From Nocardioides palaemonis (lineage in GTDB: Bacteria; Actinomycetota; Actinomycetes; Propionibacteriales; Nocardioidaceae): DNA of 64,000 nucleotides. Below, piece by piece: positions 18,355-29,195 of the stretch. The notes below the pieces were generated by a model. It worked only from the letters and a program-made list of their open reading frames with translations, searched no databases and was not told where the DNA came from. Positions within the stretch are counted from its first letter, which is position 1, and every line of letters begins with the position of its first letter. The stretch covers positions 1,116,001 through 1,180,000 of the forward strand of contig NZ_JAGVQR010000001.1 in the NCBI RefSeq assembly GCF_018275325.1. Reading direction: 5' to 3'. A program made the translations under genes and the position numbers.

Positions 18355-20148
18355 ATGACTCGTGTCCTGTCCGCCGTCGCCTGGCCGTACACCAACGGCC
18401 CCCGCCACATCGGCCACGTCGCCGGTTTCGGCGTGCCCTCCGACGTCTTCAGCCGGTACATGCGGATGGCGGGCCACGACGTGCTGATGGTCAGCGGCAC
18501 CGACGAGCACGGCACCCCGATCCTCGTCCTCGCCGACAACGAGGGGCTGCCGCCGCGCGAGCTGGTCGACAAGTACAACCAGGTCATCGTCGACGACCTG
18601 GTCGGCCTCGGCCTGTCCTACGACCTGTTCACCCGCACCACGACCGGCAACCACTACGCGGTCGTGCAGGAGATGTTCGAGACCTGCCGCCGCAACGGCT
18701 ACATGGTCGAGGAGACCACGAAGACGGCGATCAGCCCGTCGACCGGGCGCACGCTGCCCGACCGCTACATCGAGGGCACCTGCCCGATCTGCAAGTACGC
18801 CGACGCGCGCGGCGACCAGTGCGACAACTGCGGCAACCAGCTCGACCCGACCGACCTGATCGAGCCGCGCTCGAAGATCAACGGCGAGACGCCGGAGTTC
18901 CGCGACACCCAGCACTGGTTCCTCGACCTGCCGGCGCTCGCCGGCGCGCTGGGGGAGTGGCTCGACCAGCGCGAGGCCACCGGCCTGTGGCGCCCCAACG
19001 TCATCAAGTTCAGCCAGAACATCCTCAAGGAGATCCGGCCGCGCGCGATGACCCGCGACATCGACTGGGGCATCCCGGTCCCCGGCTGGGAGGACCAGCC
19101 GACCAAGCGGCTCTACGTCTGGTTCGACGCGGTCATCGGCTACCTCTCGGCCTCCATCGAGTGGGCGCGCCGGCTGGGCGAGCCCGACAAGTGGCGCGAG
19201 TGGTGGAACGACGCCGACGCCGAGTCGTACTACTTCATGGGCAAGGACAACATCGTCTTCCACTCCCAGATCTGGCCGGCCGAGCTGCTGGCCTACAACG
19301 GCGCCGGCGACCGCGGCGGCGAGCCCGGCACCTTCGGCACGCTCAACCTGCCCACCGAGGTGGTCTCCAGCGAGTTCCTCACCTTCGGAGACGCGCAGTT
19401 CTCCAGCAGCCGCGGCAACGTGATCTACGTCGGCGACTTCCTCGCCCGCTACGGCGCGGACGCGCTGCGCTACTACATCTGCGCCGCCGGCCCGGAGACC
19501 TCCGACGCCGCCTTCACCTGGGCCGACTTCGTCACCCGCAACAACTCCGAGCTGGTCGCGGGCTGGGGCAACCTGGTCAACCGCACCGCGACCATGGTCG
19601 CCAAGAGCTTCGGCGAGATCCCGGCCGCCGGTCCGCTCGAGGAGGTCGACGAGCAGGTGCTCGCCGCGGTGCGCGACGGGTTCGGGTCGGTCGGCGGGCT
19701 GATCGAGAAGCACCGGTTGCGGGCCGCGATCGCCGAGGCGATGCGGGTGGTCGGCGAGGTGAACAAGTACCTCACCGTCACCGAGCCCTACAAGATGAAG
19801 GACGAGTCGCAGCGCGAGCGCCTCGCGACCGTGCTCCACGTCGCCGCCCAGTGCGTCAGCGACTGCAACACGCTGCTCTCGCCGTTCCTCCCGCACGCCG
19901 CCAACCAGGTCCACGCCGTGCTCGGCGGGGAGGGCACGTTCATGCCGATGCCGCGCACCGAGCAGGTCGAGGAGCTCGAGGCCGACAACGGCGCCGGGCA
20001 CACGGCGTACGCGGTGATCACCGGCGAGTACTCCGCGACGCCCCGCTGGGAGTCGCGCCCGGTCACCGTCGGCGCTGCCGTGGCGAAGCCGACCCCGGTC
20101 TTCACCAAGCTCGACCCGTCGATCATCGAGGAGGAGCTCGCGCGATGA
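18355..20148 (+). CDS. metG: methionyl-tRNA synthetase
   Basis: 597-aa class I synthetase charging tRNA-Met. The HIGH motif is HIGH in [14 protein letters not shown] zinc knuckle is present in the connective insert ([20 protein letters not shown]). The second class I motif, normally KMSKS, reads FSSSRGN here. No C-terminal tRNA-binding EMAP-like domain is present, as in the shorter bacterial form. TAGGCT (18342-18347) lies 7 nt before the ATG, suggesting a leaderless message. The stop overlaps the next gene start (ATGA, 20145-20148). Confidence 0.95.
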   Translation: MTRVLSAVAWPYTNGPRHIGHVAGFGVPSDVFSRYMRMAGHDVLMVSGTDEHGTPILVLADNEGLPPRELVDKYNQVIVDDLVGLGLSYDLFTRTTTGNHYAVVQEMFETCRRNGYMVEETTKTAISPSTGRTLPDRYIEGTCPICKYADARGDQCDNCGNQLDPTDLIEPRSKINGETPEFRDTQHWFLDLPALAGALGEWLDQREATGLWRPNVIKFSQNILKEIRPRAMTRDIDWGIPVPGWEDQPTKRLYVWFDAVIGYLSASIEWARRLGEPDKWREWWNDADAESYYFMGKDNIVFHSQIWPAELLAYNGAGDRGGEPGTFGTLNLPTEVVSSEFLTFGDAQFSSSRGNVIYVGDFLARYGADALRYYICAAGPETSDAAFTWADFVTRNNSELVAGWGNLVNRTATMVAKSFGEIPAAGPLEEVDEQVLAAVRDGFGSVGGLIEKHRLRAAIAEAMRVVGEVNKYLTVTEPYKMKDESQRERLATVLHVAAQCVSDCNTLLSPFLPHAANQVHAVLGGEGTFMPMPRTEQVEELEADNGAGHTAYAVITGEYSATPRWESRPVTVGAAVAKPTPVFTKLDPSIIEEELAR

Positions 20149-20714
20149 GTGCCGAGATGTACGTGCCCCACTTCGTGGTGAAGCAGAAGCTCACCATGAT
20201 GGTCAACCGCTACGAGGTGTCGGAGTCCGACGCCTCCGGCAACCCGACCCGGCTGATGGCGTTCGCGGAGCAGAAGCGGATGGCGTTCAAGGAGCAGGTC
20301 ACCTTCTTCACCGACTCGGGCAAGCAGCGCCCCGTCTTCGGGTTCAAGGCCCGCAAGACGATCGACCTGAGCTCGGGCTACGACATCACCGACGAGTCCG
20401 GCACGCAGATCGGCTTCTTCCGCAAGGACTTCGGCGCCTCCCTGCTGCGCTCGACGTTCCACGTCGAGGGCCCGGGCTACGCCGGCACCGGCCAGGAGCG
20501 CAACCAGCTCGTCGGCCTGCTGCGCCGGTTCACCGACCTCGCCTTCCTCCCGGTCCACTTCGACTTCGTCGACTCCTCCGGGCAGCCGCTGTTCTCCGTC
20601 CAGCGGGCGATGTCGCTGGGCGACCGCTACACCGTCGACGTCCCCGACCCGCGCGTCGACTTCCGGGTGGCCGCGGCCATCGCCGTCGGCCTCGACGCCC
20701 TGATGTCACGCTGA
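20145..20714 (+). CDS. LURP-one-related (tubby C-terminal-like) protein
   Basis: 189-aa protein with the beta-barrel pattern of the LURP-one/phospholipid-scramblase-like family: [51 protein letters not shown] and [18 protein letters not shown]. It has no signal peptide. The biochemical role of bacterial members is unknown; lipid or membrane association has been proposed for the fold. The ATG overlaps the metG stop by 4 nt, so it is translated with metG. Confidence 0.75.
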   Translation: MSAEMYVPHFVVKQKLTMMVNRYEVSESDASGNPTRLMAFAEQKRMAFKEQVTFFTDSGKQRPVFGFKARKTIDLSSGYDITDESGTQIGFFRKDFGASLLRSTFHVEGPGYAGTGQERNQLVGLLRRFTDLAFLPVHFDFVDSSGQPLFSVQRAMSLGDRYTVDVPDPRVDFRVAAAIAVGLDALMSR

Positions 20715-20718
20715 GCCC

Positions 20719-21603
20719 GTGATGTACCCCGAGGTGCGGGCCGCCGTGGCCGCCGACACCAGCCCCGTGCTCAGCGCGCCGGGCTTCGACGTCGCGGCCC
20801 ACCGCGAGCAGGTGCGGCAGGCCAACCTCGCGCTGCCGCGCGAGGACGTCGCGTCGGTCGAGGAGGTCGACGCCGACGGCGTGCGCTGCCGACTGTTCAC
20901 GCCGGCCGAGGCGCTGCCCGGGCTGGTCGTCCACGCCCACGGTGGCGGCTTCGTGCTCAACGACATCGACGTGCACGACGCGATCTGCCGCCGGATGGCC
21001 AACCGCGGGCGGCGCGCGGTGCTGAGCGTCGACTACCGCCGCCCGCCCGAGGACCCGTTCCCCGCGGCACCCGACGACCTCGACACCGTCGTGGCGTGGC
21101 TGCGGGGCAACGCGGCCGACGCCCGCCTGGCCGGGCCCTACGCCGCGCACGGCGACTCCGCCGGCGCCAACCTCGCCCTGGTCGCCGCGCTGCGCAACCC
21201 CGGCTTCTTCTCCGTGGTCGGCCTCGTCTACCCGTTCCTCGACCCGCGCGGCTCCTTCCCGTCCTACGTCGAGGGCGCGCCGTCGGGCTTCGACCCCTCG
21301 GAGGCCGCGTGGTACTGGGAGCAGTACGCCCGCACCGAGGCCGACCTCGACGACCCGGACCTCGCGCCGCTGCGCTCCGACCGGCTGCACACCCTGCCGC
21401 CGACGTTCGTCGCCACCGCCGAGCACGACCCGTTGCGCGACGAGGGCGAGGAGCTCGCCCGGCTGGTCGCCGAGACCGGCGTGGAGACCGTCGGCATCCG
21501 GTGCCTGGGCCAGACCCACGGCTTCTGGCGGCACGCCACCTTCGCCGCCTCCGAGCCGCTGGTGCGCCAGGTGGCCGGCTGGTTCGACCAGCACCTGTCC
21601 TGA
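20719..21603 (+). CDS. alpha/beta hydrolase (hormone-sensitive-lipase type esterase)
   Basis: About 294 aa. The oxyanion-hole motif HAHGGGF, the nucleophile elbow GDSAG, and later Asp (EHDPLRDEG) and His (GQTHGF) positions give a complete catalytic triad of the HSL/family IV esterase group. It probably hydrolyses short acyl esters. Two start codons stand side by side, GTG 20719 and ATG 20722; I cannot decide between them. It begins a few bases after the LURP-one gene and is followed after 3 nt by the DUF3626 gene. A lipase gene (lipP) sits near this position in mycobacteria, but of a different family. Confidence 0.85.
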   Translation: MMYPEVRAAVAADTSPVLSAPGFDVAAHREQVRQANLALPREDVASVEEVDADGVRCRLFTPAEALPGLVVHAHGGGFVLNDIDVHDAICRRMANRGRRAVLSVDYRRPPEDPFPAAPDDLDTVVAWLRGNAADARLAGPYAAHGDSAGANLALVAALRNPGFFSVVGLVYPFLDPRGSFPSYVEGAPSGFDPSEAAWYWEQYARTEADLDDPDLAPLRSDRLHTLPPTFVATAEHDPLRDEGEELARLVAETGVETVGIRCLGQTHGFWRHATFAASEPLVRQVAGWFDQHLS

Positions 21604-21606
21604 CCC

Positions 21607-22407
21607 GTGCCGTCCACGGTCCTGCACTTCCACCCCGGCTGGCCGTCGGGCAGCGGGACGGTGCTCGACGCGGTCGTGCGGGACGGCTGCTACCGCAGCC
21701 AGTGGGTGACCGGCACCTCCAACGGCGGACTGACCGCCCACCCCGGCGGTGACCGCTGGAGGTGGGAGAGCCGGATCTTCGACGGGCGCTACGACGGCGC
21801 CCGCCCCGAGGACCGCCCGGTCTACGGCGCGTGGAACCGACGCGACGACGCGTACGGTGCGGCGTCACGCTTCGGGTCGGCGTACCTCCGGCTGAGACCG
21901 CACACCCTGGGACGCACGACGTTCTGCTGGCCGGACAGCGTCTTCGGGCCGCGCGCGAGCGGCGGGCCGGAGGCCCTGGGCGAGCTGTGCCGGCTGGCGG
22001 ACACGGCCCCGGCCGACCGCAGCCTGCTGCCTGCCTCCGCCGAGGACCTCCCGCTCGACGACCCGTTGGACGACTACGTCGAGGCGCACGTCCACGGCGG
22101 GCTCGTCCTGGCCTCGGACGTCGAGGCGGTGGTCCTCGACCCCAGCGACGACCACGCCCGTGCGGACGCCGTCGCCCGTCTCGAGGACCTGGGCGTCGTC
22201 GTGGAGCACCATCCCGGCTACCAGGTCACCGCAGCCGGGATCGACCCCGACTACCGCGGCGCCGTGCCGATCGTCCTCGCCCGCCGGCTCGGTGGGGTGC
22301 TCACGCCCGCTCGGCTCGGCGCCGCGGCCGGGACCGGCGACCACGACCCGCAGGCCGTGAAGTGGTTGTGGCACTGCCTCGCACGGTTCGGGCGCGTGGA
22401 CGGCTGA
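21607..22407 (+). CDS. DUF3626-domain protein
   Basis: 266-aa protein recognised by the DUF3626 pattern: LHFHPGWP near the start, DGCYRSQWVTGTSNGGLTAHPGG, AYGAASRFGSAYLRLRP, RTTFCWPDS and DDYVEAHVHGGLVLASDVEA. The family has conserved histidines and acidic residues but no assigned activity. It has no signal peptide or membrane helix. It starts at GTG 21607 three nucleotides after the hydrolase stop, and so probably belongs to the same transcript. Confidence 0.75.
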   Translation: MPSTVLHFHPGWPSGSGTVLDAVVRDGCYRSQWVTGTSNGGLTAHPGGDRWRWESRIFDGRYDGARPEDRPVYGAWNRRDDAYGAASRFGSAYLRLRPHTLGRTTFCWPDSVFGPRASGGPEALGELCRLADTAPADRSLLPASAEDLPLDDPLDDYVEAHVHGGLVLASDVEAVVLDPSDDHARADAVARLEDLGVVVEHHPGYQVTAAGIDPDYRGAVPIVLARRLGGVLTPARLGAAAGTGDHDPQAVKWLWHCLARFGRVDG

Positions 22408-22459
22408 GCGGTCCGGACCGGCTGCCCGTGAGCCCGGGGTGTTCTGGGAGACTTCGCCC

Positions 22460-22969
22460 ATGCGCGTTCACCTGGGATCCGACCACGCCGGCCTCGAGCT
22501 GAAGGACCACCTGATGGCCTGGCTGGTCGACCACGACCACGAGGTCGTGGACCACGGACCCTTCGTCCACGACCCCCTCGACGACTACCCCGTGTTCTGC
22601 CTGCGGGCGGCCGAGGGCGTCGCCGCGGACCGCTCCGAGGGCCTCGACAGCCTCGGCGTCGTCATCGGCGGCTCGGGCAACGGCGAGCAGATCGCCGCCA
22701 ACAAGGTCACCGGCATCCGGTGCGCGCTGGCCTGGTCGGAGGAGACCGCGTCGCTGGCCCGCGAGCACAACGACGCCAACGTCGTGTCGGTCGGCGGCCG
22801 GATGCACCCGGTCGAGGACATGACGCGCTTCGTCGAGGTCTTCCTGACCACCCCGTTCTCCGGCGACGAGCGCCACGTGCGCCGCATCGGCCAGCTCTCG
22901 GCCTACGACGAGACCCACGAGCTGCCGCCGCTTCCCGAGTCGGCCCTGCGCGGACCGGCGGATGCCTGA
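22460..22969 (+). CDS. rpiB: ribose-5-phosphate isomerase B
   Basis: 169-aa enzyme interconverting ribose-5-phosphate and ribulose-5-phosphate in the non-oxidative pentose phosphate pathway. It has GSDHAGLELK at the N-terminus and GGSGNGEQIAANK. The latter is the actinobacterial form, in which a glutamate replaces the catalytic cysteine of the E. coli enzyme. REHNDANVVSVGGRMHP completes the site. ATG 22460 matches the family start; an in-frame ATG 21 nt upstream adds non-homologous residues. Its 3' end overlaps the glycosylase start at 22962. Confidence 0.94.
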   Translation: MRVHLGSDHAGLELKDHLMAWLVDHDHEVVDHGPFVHDPLDDYPVFCLRAAEGVAADRSEGLDSLGVVIGGSGNGEQIAANKVTGIRCALAWSEETASLAREHNDANVVSVGGRMHPVEDMTRFVEVFLTTPFSGDERHVRRIGQLSAYDETHELPPLPESALRGPADA

Positions 22970-23869
22970 GGGGCACACCCTCCGCAAGCTGGCCGACGAC
23001 CTCGCGGCGGGGTTCGCCGGCCGACGCGTCCACGTCAGCTCGCCGCAGGGCAGGTTCGGCGCCGACGCGGCGCTGCTCGACGGCTCGCGGGTCGAGGGCG
23101 CCGACTCCGCCGGCAAGCACCTGTTCCTCGCCTTCGAGGGCGACCGGTTCGTCCACGTCCACCTCGGCCTGATCGGCCAGCTCGACGTGCACAGCGCGCT
23201 GGCCTCGCCCGCCGACGTGCCCGAGCCCGTCGGCGCGGTGCGGCTGCGCCTGGTCACCGCCGACGCGGACCCCCGCGGCACGACGTACGCCGACCTGCGC
23301 GGCGCGATCGTGTGCGACCTGGTCGGACCGGAGAAGCGCGACGCGGTCCTGGCCGGGCTCGGGCCCGACCCGCTGCGGTCCGACGCCGACCCCGACCGGG
23401 CGTGGCGGCGGATCTCGCGCAGCGACCGCTCGATCGGCGACCTGCTGATGGACCAGAAGGTGCTCGCGGGGGTCGGCAACGTCTACCGGGCCGAGGTCCT
23501 CTTCCGCCACCGCATCCACCCGCTGCGACCCGGACGCACGCTCCGGGTGGGCCAGTGGCGCGCCATGTGGGCGGACCTCGTCGAGCTGATGGGGGAGGGG
23601 TGCGCACCGGGCGGATCGACACGGTGCGGCCCGAGCACACGCCCGAGGCGATGGGGCGCGACCCGCGTCGTGACGACCACGGAGGGGAGGTCTACGTCTA
23701 CCGGCGCACCGCGATGCCCTGCCACGTCTGCGGCGCGGACGTCCGCACGGCCGACCTCGCCGGACGAAACGTGTTCTGGTGCCCGAAGTGTCAACCGGTG
23801 TTTCGCTCGCGTGCGGCCGTACAGTCGGCCCACCAGCACACCGACACGTCGCGAGGAGCTCGACCATGA
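22962..23869 (+). pseudogene. nei: Fpg/Nei-family DNA glycosylase, frameshifted before its zinc finger
   Basis: The gene starts MPEGHTLRKLADDL with the catalytic Pro-Glu, and the H2TH region DQKVLAGVGNVYRAEVLFRHRIHP is intact. The frame is lost at 23597-23601. The DNA reads GAG-GGG-TGC, whereas GAG-GGG-GTG would continue as VRTGRIDTVRPEH, the usual family sequence. The C-terminal zinc finger (CHVCGAD ... CPKCQ) is then encoded in the other frame and ends at TGA 23867-23869. That stop overlaps the next ATG, as an intact gene would. Without correction the product is a 306-aa protein lacking the DNA-binding finger. A one-base sequencing error in the G-run is the main alternative to a true mutation. 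Confidence 0.8.
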
Positions 23870-24948
23870 GTTCTTCCGGTGAGCGCCGACCCGGCCCTCG
23901 CGCCCGCCTGTCGGACGCCCTCGGCCGGGTCGTGCCGCGCGGGAGCCGGCTGCTCGTCACGCTCGGTCTGGTCACCGTCGTCATCGGCGTCGCGATCCTG
24001 CTCTTCCAGGACGCCGTCCCGCTGGTCTCGCTGCTGGTCCCGCTGGTGGTCTCCAGCCTGATGCTCGGACCGCGCCAGCTGCCGTGGTTCGTCGTCTTCC
24101 TGCTGCTGGTCCTCGCCCTGGTGGTGCCCGCCCAGGACCCCCTCACCCTGCGCATCATCGTCACCGTCGTGATCATGTACGGACTGGGGTTCCTGGTCCT
24201 GCTCTCGTCGTTCCGGCGCTCCCGGCTCGGCGTGGCCGGCCTGCAGGGCGAGCAGATGTTCGTCGACCTGCGCGACCGGATCCTGCGCCAGGGCGGCATC
24301 CCCGCGCTCCCGCCGGACTGGTACGTCGCGGCCGAGCTCCGCTCCGCCGGCGGCACCCCGTTCGCCGGTGACTTCGTGGTCGCCGCGCGGGTCGCGGACC
24401 GGCTCGAGGTGGCCGTCGTCGACGTGTCCGGCAAGGGCGAGGCGGCCGGCACGCGTGCGCTGCTGCTCTCCGGCGCGCTCGGCGGCCTGCTGAGCGCCCT
24501 GCCGCCCAGCGAGTTCCTCGACGCGGCCAACACCTACCTGCTCCGCCAGGAGTGGGACGAGGGCTTCGCGACCGCGATCCACCTGTCCCTCGACCTGACC
24601 ACCGGGCACTACGAGATGCGCTGCGCCGGCCACCCGCCGGCCGCGCTGCGGCACGCCGGGTCGGGTCGGTGGGAGGTGATCGAGGCCGAGGGCCCGATCC
24701 TCGGCGTCCTCGACGACGCGCAGTACGCCGCCACCTCGGGCGAGATGCGCCCCGGCGACGCGCTGCTGCTCTACACCGACGGCATGGTCGAGTCGCGCAC
24801 CCGCGACATCAGCCTCGGCATCGACAAGATGCTCGGCCAGGCCGAGCGACTGCTGCGCGGGGACTTCGAGGGCGGGGCCGCCCGGCTGGTCGACGCCATC
24901 GGCTCGCGCAACGACGACCGCGCGCTGCTGCTGGTCCACCGGCGCTGA
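23866..24948 (+). CDS. membrane-anchored PP2C-type (RsbU/SpoIIE-like) serine phosphatase
   Basis: 360 aa. Four hydrophobic helices span about residues 28-125, followed by a PP2C/SpoIIE phosphatase domain. Metal-binding acidic motifs are present: PFAGDFVV, VVDVSGKGEAAG, LLLYTDGMVESR and RNDDRALLLV. Such proteins dephosphorylate anti-anti-sigma factors in partner-switching pathways, but no partner is encoded nearby. ATG 23866 overlaps the TGA of the glycosylase frame; an upstream in-frame extension to 23779 would duplicate the glycosylase zinc finger region and is rejected. The helices place the catalytic domain in the cytosol. Confidence 0.85.
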   Translation: MSSSGERRPGPRARLSDALGRVVPRGSRLLVTLGLVTVVIGVAILLFQDAVPLVSLLVPLVVSSLMLGPRQLPWFVVFLLLVLALVVPAQDPLTLRIIVTVVIMYGLGFLVLLSSFRRSRLGVAGLQGEQMFVDLRDRILRQGGIPALPPDWYVAAELRSAGGTPFAGDFVVAARVADRLEVAVVDVSGKGEAAGTRALLLSGALGGLLSALPPSEFLDAANTYLLRQEWDEGFATAIHLSLDLTTGHYEMRCAGHPPAALRHAGSGRWEVIEAEGPILGVLDDAQYAATSGEMRPGDALLLYTDGMVESRTRDISLGIDKMLGQAERLLRGDFEGGAARLVDAIGSRNDDRALLLVHRR

Positions 24949-25020
24949 GCCGGTTGCGGCGAGGCCCGCGCGGTGTGGCACCATGACACCCGCACCGGCG
25001 GCGCACGCCGACCGGGTCGC

Positions 25021-25094
25021 GCGGATGTAGCTCAATGGTAGAGCCCCAGTCTTCCAAACTGGCTACGCGGGTTCGATTCCCGTCATCCGCTCCA
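25021..25094 (+). tRNA. tRNA-Gly (anticodon TCC)
   Basis: A cloverleaf with acceptor GCGGATG/CATCCGC, anticodon stem CCAGT/ACTGG and loop CTTCCAA gives anticodon TCC at 25053-25055. The T-arm is GGGTTCGATTCCC, and an encoded CCA lies at 25092-25094. Confidence 0.96.
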
Positions 25095-25138
25095 GGCAGG
25101 TCGTGCGGTCCCCGGCGCGGGGCCGGACGCCCGCTTGG

Positions 25139-25214
25139 CGGGGCGTAGCGTAGTGGCTAGCGCGCCTGCTTTGGGAGCAGGAGATCGCAGGTTCGAGTCC
25201 TGTCGCCCCGACCA
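25139..25214 (+). tRNA. tRNA-Pro (anticodon TGG)
   Basis: The acceptor is CGGGGCG/CGCCCCG, the anticodon stem CCTGC/GCAGG with loop TTTGGGA (anticodon TGG), and the T-arm CAGGTTCGAGTCCTG. CCA is encoded at 25212-25214. It is paired with the tRNA-Gly 45 nt upstream. Confidence 0.96.
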
Positions 25215-25294
25215 CCCCGACCGGTCGTCACCAACGGCGGGGATCGTCGCGGGGGCGAGCCCGGGTGGCCCGCTCCGACGTTCTATCCTCCAGT

Positions 25295-26008
25295 GTGCGG
25301 TGCGGTCTGCCAGGAGCCGACGGGTCGCGTCATCTCGACGTCGCCCCGCGAGCCTCTGCGTCCCTGCGCTGCACTCGCGCAGCCCTCCTGGCAGCGGTCG
25401 TCGTCGGCGCAGGCGTGGTGGCCCACGTCTCGGCAGCAGGGCTGGTCCCGGGGTGGCCCAGCCTCCTCACGCTCTACGCGGTAGTCGCCTGCGGGTGCGC
25501 CGTCCTGCTGGGCGGTCGCGCCTCGGTCCTGCGCCTGGTCGTGCTGGTCCTCGGCGGCCAGCTGGTCGTCCACGCCCTGCTCGCCGCCCTGTCCGGGCAT
25601 GCCGGGCACGGGGCCCACGGGGCGACGTCCGCCGCGAGCCCGGGCATGACCGGCGCGGCCGGGGTGACGGGGCTGCCCGGGGCCGGAGCCTGGCTCACGG
25701 GCGGTCTGGGCGACCTCGTCGAGCACCCGCTGATGGCGCTGACCCACGCCCTGGCGGCGGTGGCGGTGGCCGCCTGGCTCGCGGTCGGCGAGCAGGCGCT
25801 CTGGTTCTTCCTCGGCCTCGCGCGCTGCTCCGCGCGCGCGGCCCTCGCGACGGCCGTCCGTACGGTGGCACTCCACCGGGTCGTCGTCCGGCTCGTGGCC
25901 CGCGGCGCGGGCGTGCGCGCCGTGCTCGTCGACCCCCTGCCCGCCCGGCCCGTCTGGGCCCGCGGTCCGGTCCGGCGCGGGCCACCCGGGGCGCTCCTGC
26001 CTCGCTGA
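25295..26008 (+). CDS. polytopic membrane protein with His-rich loop, unknown family
   Basis: About 237 aa from GTG 25295. Helices are visible at AALLAAVVVGAGVVAHVSAAG, LLTLYAVVACGCAVLLGG, VLRLVVLVLGGQLVVHALLAAL, and a later MALTHALAAVAVAAWLAVGE. A histidine/glycine loop (SGHAGHGAHGATSAA) lies between helices three and four and could bind a metal. The start is uncertain: TATCCT (25284-25289) precedes GTG 25295 by 5 nt, while an in-frame GTG at 25265 is also possible. It is followed 97 nt later by a PepSY protein gene; metal or copper handling is a reasonable guess only. Confidence 0.6.
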   Translation: MRCGLPGADGSRHLDVAPRASASLRCTRAALLAAVVVGAGVVAHVSAAGLVPGWPSLLTLYAVVACGCAVLLGGRASVLRLVVLVLGGQLVVHALLAALSGHAGHGAHGATSAASPGMTGAAGVTGLPGAGAWLTGGLGDLVEHPLMALTHALAAVAVAAWLAVGEQALWFFLGLARCSARAALATAVRTVALHRVVVRLVARGAGVRAVLVDPLPARPVWARGPVRRGPPGALLPR

Positions 26009-26105
26009 GCCACCCCTCCGCACGGTGCGGTCGGGTCCCTCGGCGAGCCGTCCGCGCGCCGGCAACCCGCCGGTGCGGTCGACCGACCTCGCACCAGGAG
26101 CACCC

Positions 26106-27578
<1,473 letters not shown>

Positions 27579-27646
27579 CCGAGACGGACCGCAGCCGCGG
27601 TCGATCGGCGGCGTGGGCGTGATTCGGCATGCGTCCACGCCGTCGA

Positions 27647-27728
27647 TAGACTGCCTGAGTTTGCGGGGGCTGCGCCTGGCGCGCCCCCGTACGACGTAAC
27701 CCATGACCTTCAGCATCAGGAGACATTT
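27647..27728 (+). promoter_or_regulatory. tig promoter and leader
   Basis: TAGACT (27647-27652) with TTCGGC 18 nt upstream is a plausible promoter. It leaves a leader of ~70 nt containing a 7-bp hairpin (27664-27670 with 27683-27689). An AGGAGA ribosome-binding site at 27718-27723 precedes GTG 27729. Confidence 0.5.
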
Positions 27729-29123
27729 GTGAAGAGCGCCGTCGAGACCTTGAGCCCCACACGGGCCAAGCTGACCGTCGAGGTGCCCTTCGAGGAGCTC
27801 AAGCCGAGCCTCGACGCGGCCTACCAGAAGATCGCGAAGCAGATCAACGTCCCGGGCTTCCGCCGGGGCAAGGTGCCGCCGGCGGTCATCGACCGCCAGG
27901 TCGGCCGCGGTCCGGTGCTCGACGAGGCGATCAACGCCGTCGTCCCGCAGCAGTACATGGCCGCCCTCCAGGAGCACGACCTCGAGCCGCTCGCGCAGCC
28001 CGAGATCGAGGTGACCAAGTTCGAGGACAACGAGTCGCTCGAGTTCACCGCCGAGGTCGACGTCAAGCCCGACTTCGAGCTCCCGGCCTACGACGGCCTC
28101 GAGGCCAGCGTCGAGGACATCGAGATCAGCGACGCCGACGTCGACGAGCAGGTCGAGGCGCTCCGTGAGCGCTTCGGCACCCTGGTGCCGGTCGAGCGCG
28201 CGGCCGCCGACGGCGACTTCGTGACCATCGACCTGGTGGCCGCCAAGGACGGCGAGACCGTCGAGGGCGGCGAGGTCACCGGCATGTCCTACAAGGTCGG
28301 CCGCGGCGGCATGATCGACGGCCTCGACGAGGCGCTGGCCGGCCTGTCGGCCGGTGAGGAGAAGTCCTTCGACTCCGAGCTCGTCGGCGGCGACCTGGTC
28401 GGCGAGCACGTGCAGGTCACCGTGAAGGTGACCGCCGTGCAGGAGCAGCAGCTCCCCGACTACGACGACGAGTTCGCCCAGCTCGCGTCCGAGTTCGACA
28501 CCGCCGACGAGCTCACCGCCGACGTGCGCGAGCGCCTCGGCCGCGGCAAGCGCCTCGAGCAGGCCGCTGCCGCCCGCGACGCGGTGCTCGAGGCCCTGCT
28601 GGAGAAGGTCTCGATCCCGCTGCCCGAGGTCATGGTGACCGACGAGCTCAACGCCCGCCGCCAGAACGTCGAGCAGCAGCTCGGCTTCGCCGGCATCACC
28701 ATGGAGAAGTACCTCGAGGACGAGGGCCAGACCCAGGAGGAGTTCGAGGCCGAGCTCGAGCGCCGCGTCCGCGACGCCGTCGCCGCCCAGTTCATCCTGG
28801 ACAAGATCGCGAAGAAGGAGGAGTTCGGCATCGACCAGGCCGAGCTCTCCGAGCACCTCGTGCGCCGCGCCCAGCAGTCCGGGCAGGACCCGCAGGAGTT
28901 CGCGAACCACATGTTCGAGCACAACCACATCCCCGAGCTCGTGCAGGAGATCCTGCGCGGCAAGGCGCTGGCCACCATCGTCGAGGCCGCGACCGTCAAG
29001 GACGCCTCGGGCAACGTGGTCGAGCTGAAGAACCTGCGCCCCGACGGCACCATCGGCGAGCCCGCCGACGAGGCGCCCGAGGCCGAGGCCGCCGAGGAGA
29101 CCGAGGACTCCGAGCAGGCCTGA
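27729..29123 (+). CDS. tig: trigger factor (ribosome-associated chaperone/PPIase)
   Basis: 464-aa chaperone that binds near ribosomal protein L23 at the exit tunnel. It has the signature GFRRGKVPPAVID in the N-terminal ribosome-binding domain. The FKBP-type domain is about residues 150-240 (GDFVTIDLVAAKDG, GRGGMIDGLDEALAGLSAGEEKSF), followed by a long helical C-terminal domain and an acidic tail rich in Glu/Ala. GTG 27729 is supported by AGGAGA. It is followed by a terminator and, after an insertion of three accessory genes, by clpP1-clpP2-clpX, its usual neighbours. Confidence 0.96.
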   Translation: MKSAVETLSPTRAKLTVEVPFEELKPSLDAAYQKIAKQINVPGFRRGKVPPAVIDRQVGRGPVLDEAINAVVPQQYMAALQEHDLEPLAQPEIEVTKFEDNESLEFTAEVDVKPDFELPAYDGLEASVEDIEISDADVDEQVEALRERFGTLVPVERAAADGDFVTIDLVAAKDGETVEGGEVTGMSYKVGRGGMIDGLDEALAGLSAGEEKSFDSELVGGDLVGEHVQVTVKVTAVQEQQLPDYDDEFAQLASEFDTADELTADVRERLGRGKRLEQAAAARDAVLEALLEKVSIPLPEVMVTDELNARRQNVEQQLGFAGITMEKYLEDEGQTQEEFEAELERRVRDAVAAQFILDKIAKKEEFGIDQAELSEHLVRRAQQSGQDPQEFANHMFEHNHIPELVQEILRGKALATIVEAATVKDASGNVVELKNLRPDGTIGEPADEAPEAEAAEETEDSEQA

Positions 29124-29141
29124 CCCACCGCACCACGCGCG

Positions 29142-29173
29142 ACGGCGCCCGCCCCTCCGGGGGCGGGCGCCGT
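29142..29173. terminator. 14-bp hairpin terminator between tig and the convergent APH gene
   Basis: Arms 29142-29155 and 29160-29173 are perfectly complementary with a TCCG tetraloop. It starts 18 nt after the tig stop and ends 22 nt before the end of the convergent gene, so it can serve both. Confidence 0.82.
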
Positions 29174-29195
29174 TCGTCGTACCGGGGCCGGGTGG

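Noticed and set aside
23591..23601. Programmed ribosomal frameshift in the glycosylase gene
   Set aside because: GGGGGAGGGG is not a classical slippery site, and no downstream stimulatory structure or conserved recoding in this family is known to me; error or mutation is simpler.
23779..23865. N-terminal extension of the PP2C phosphatase
   Set aside because: The extra residues come from the frame beside the glycosylase zinc-finger coding region; ATG 23866 with the ATGA overlap is the natural start.
25139..25214. tRNA-Pro as an attachment site for an integrated element
   Set aside because: No integrase gene and no second copy of the tRNA 3' end were seen before tig.
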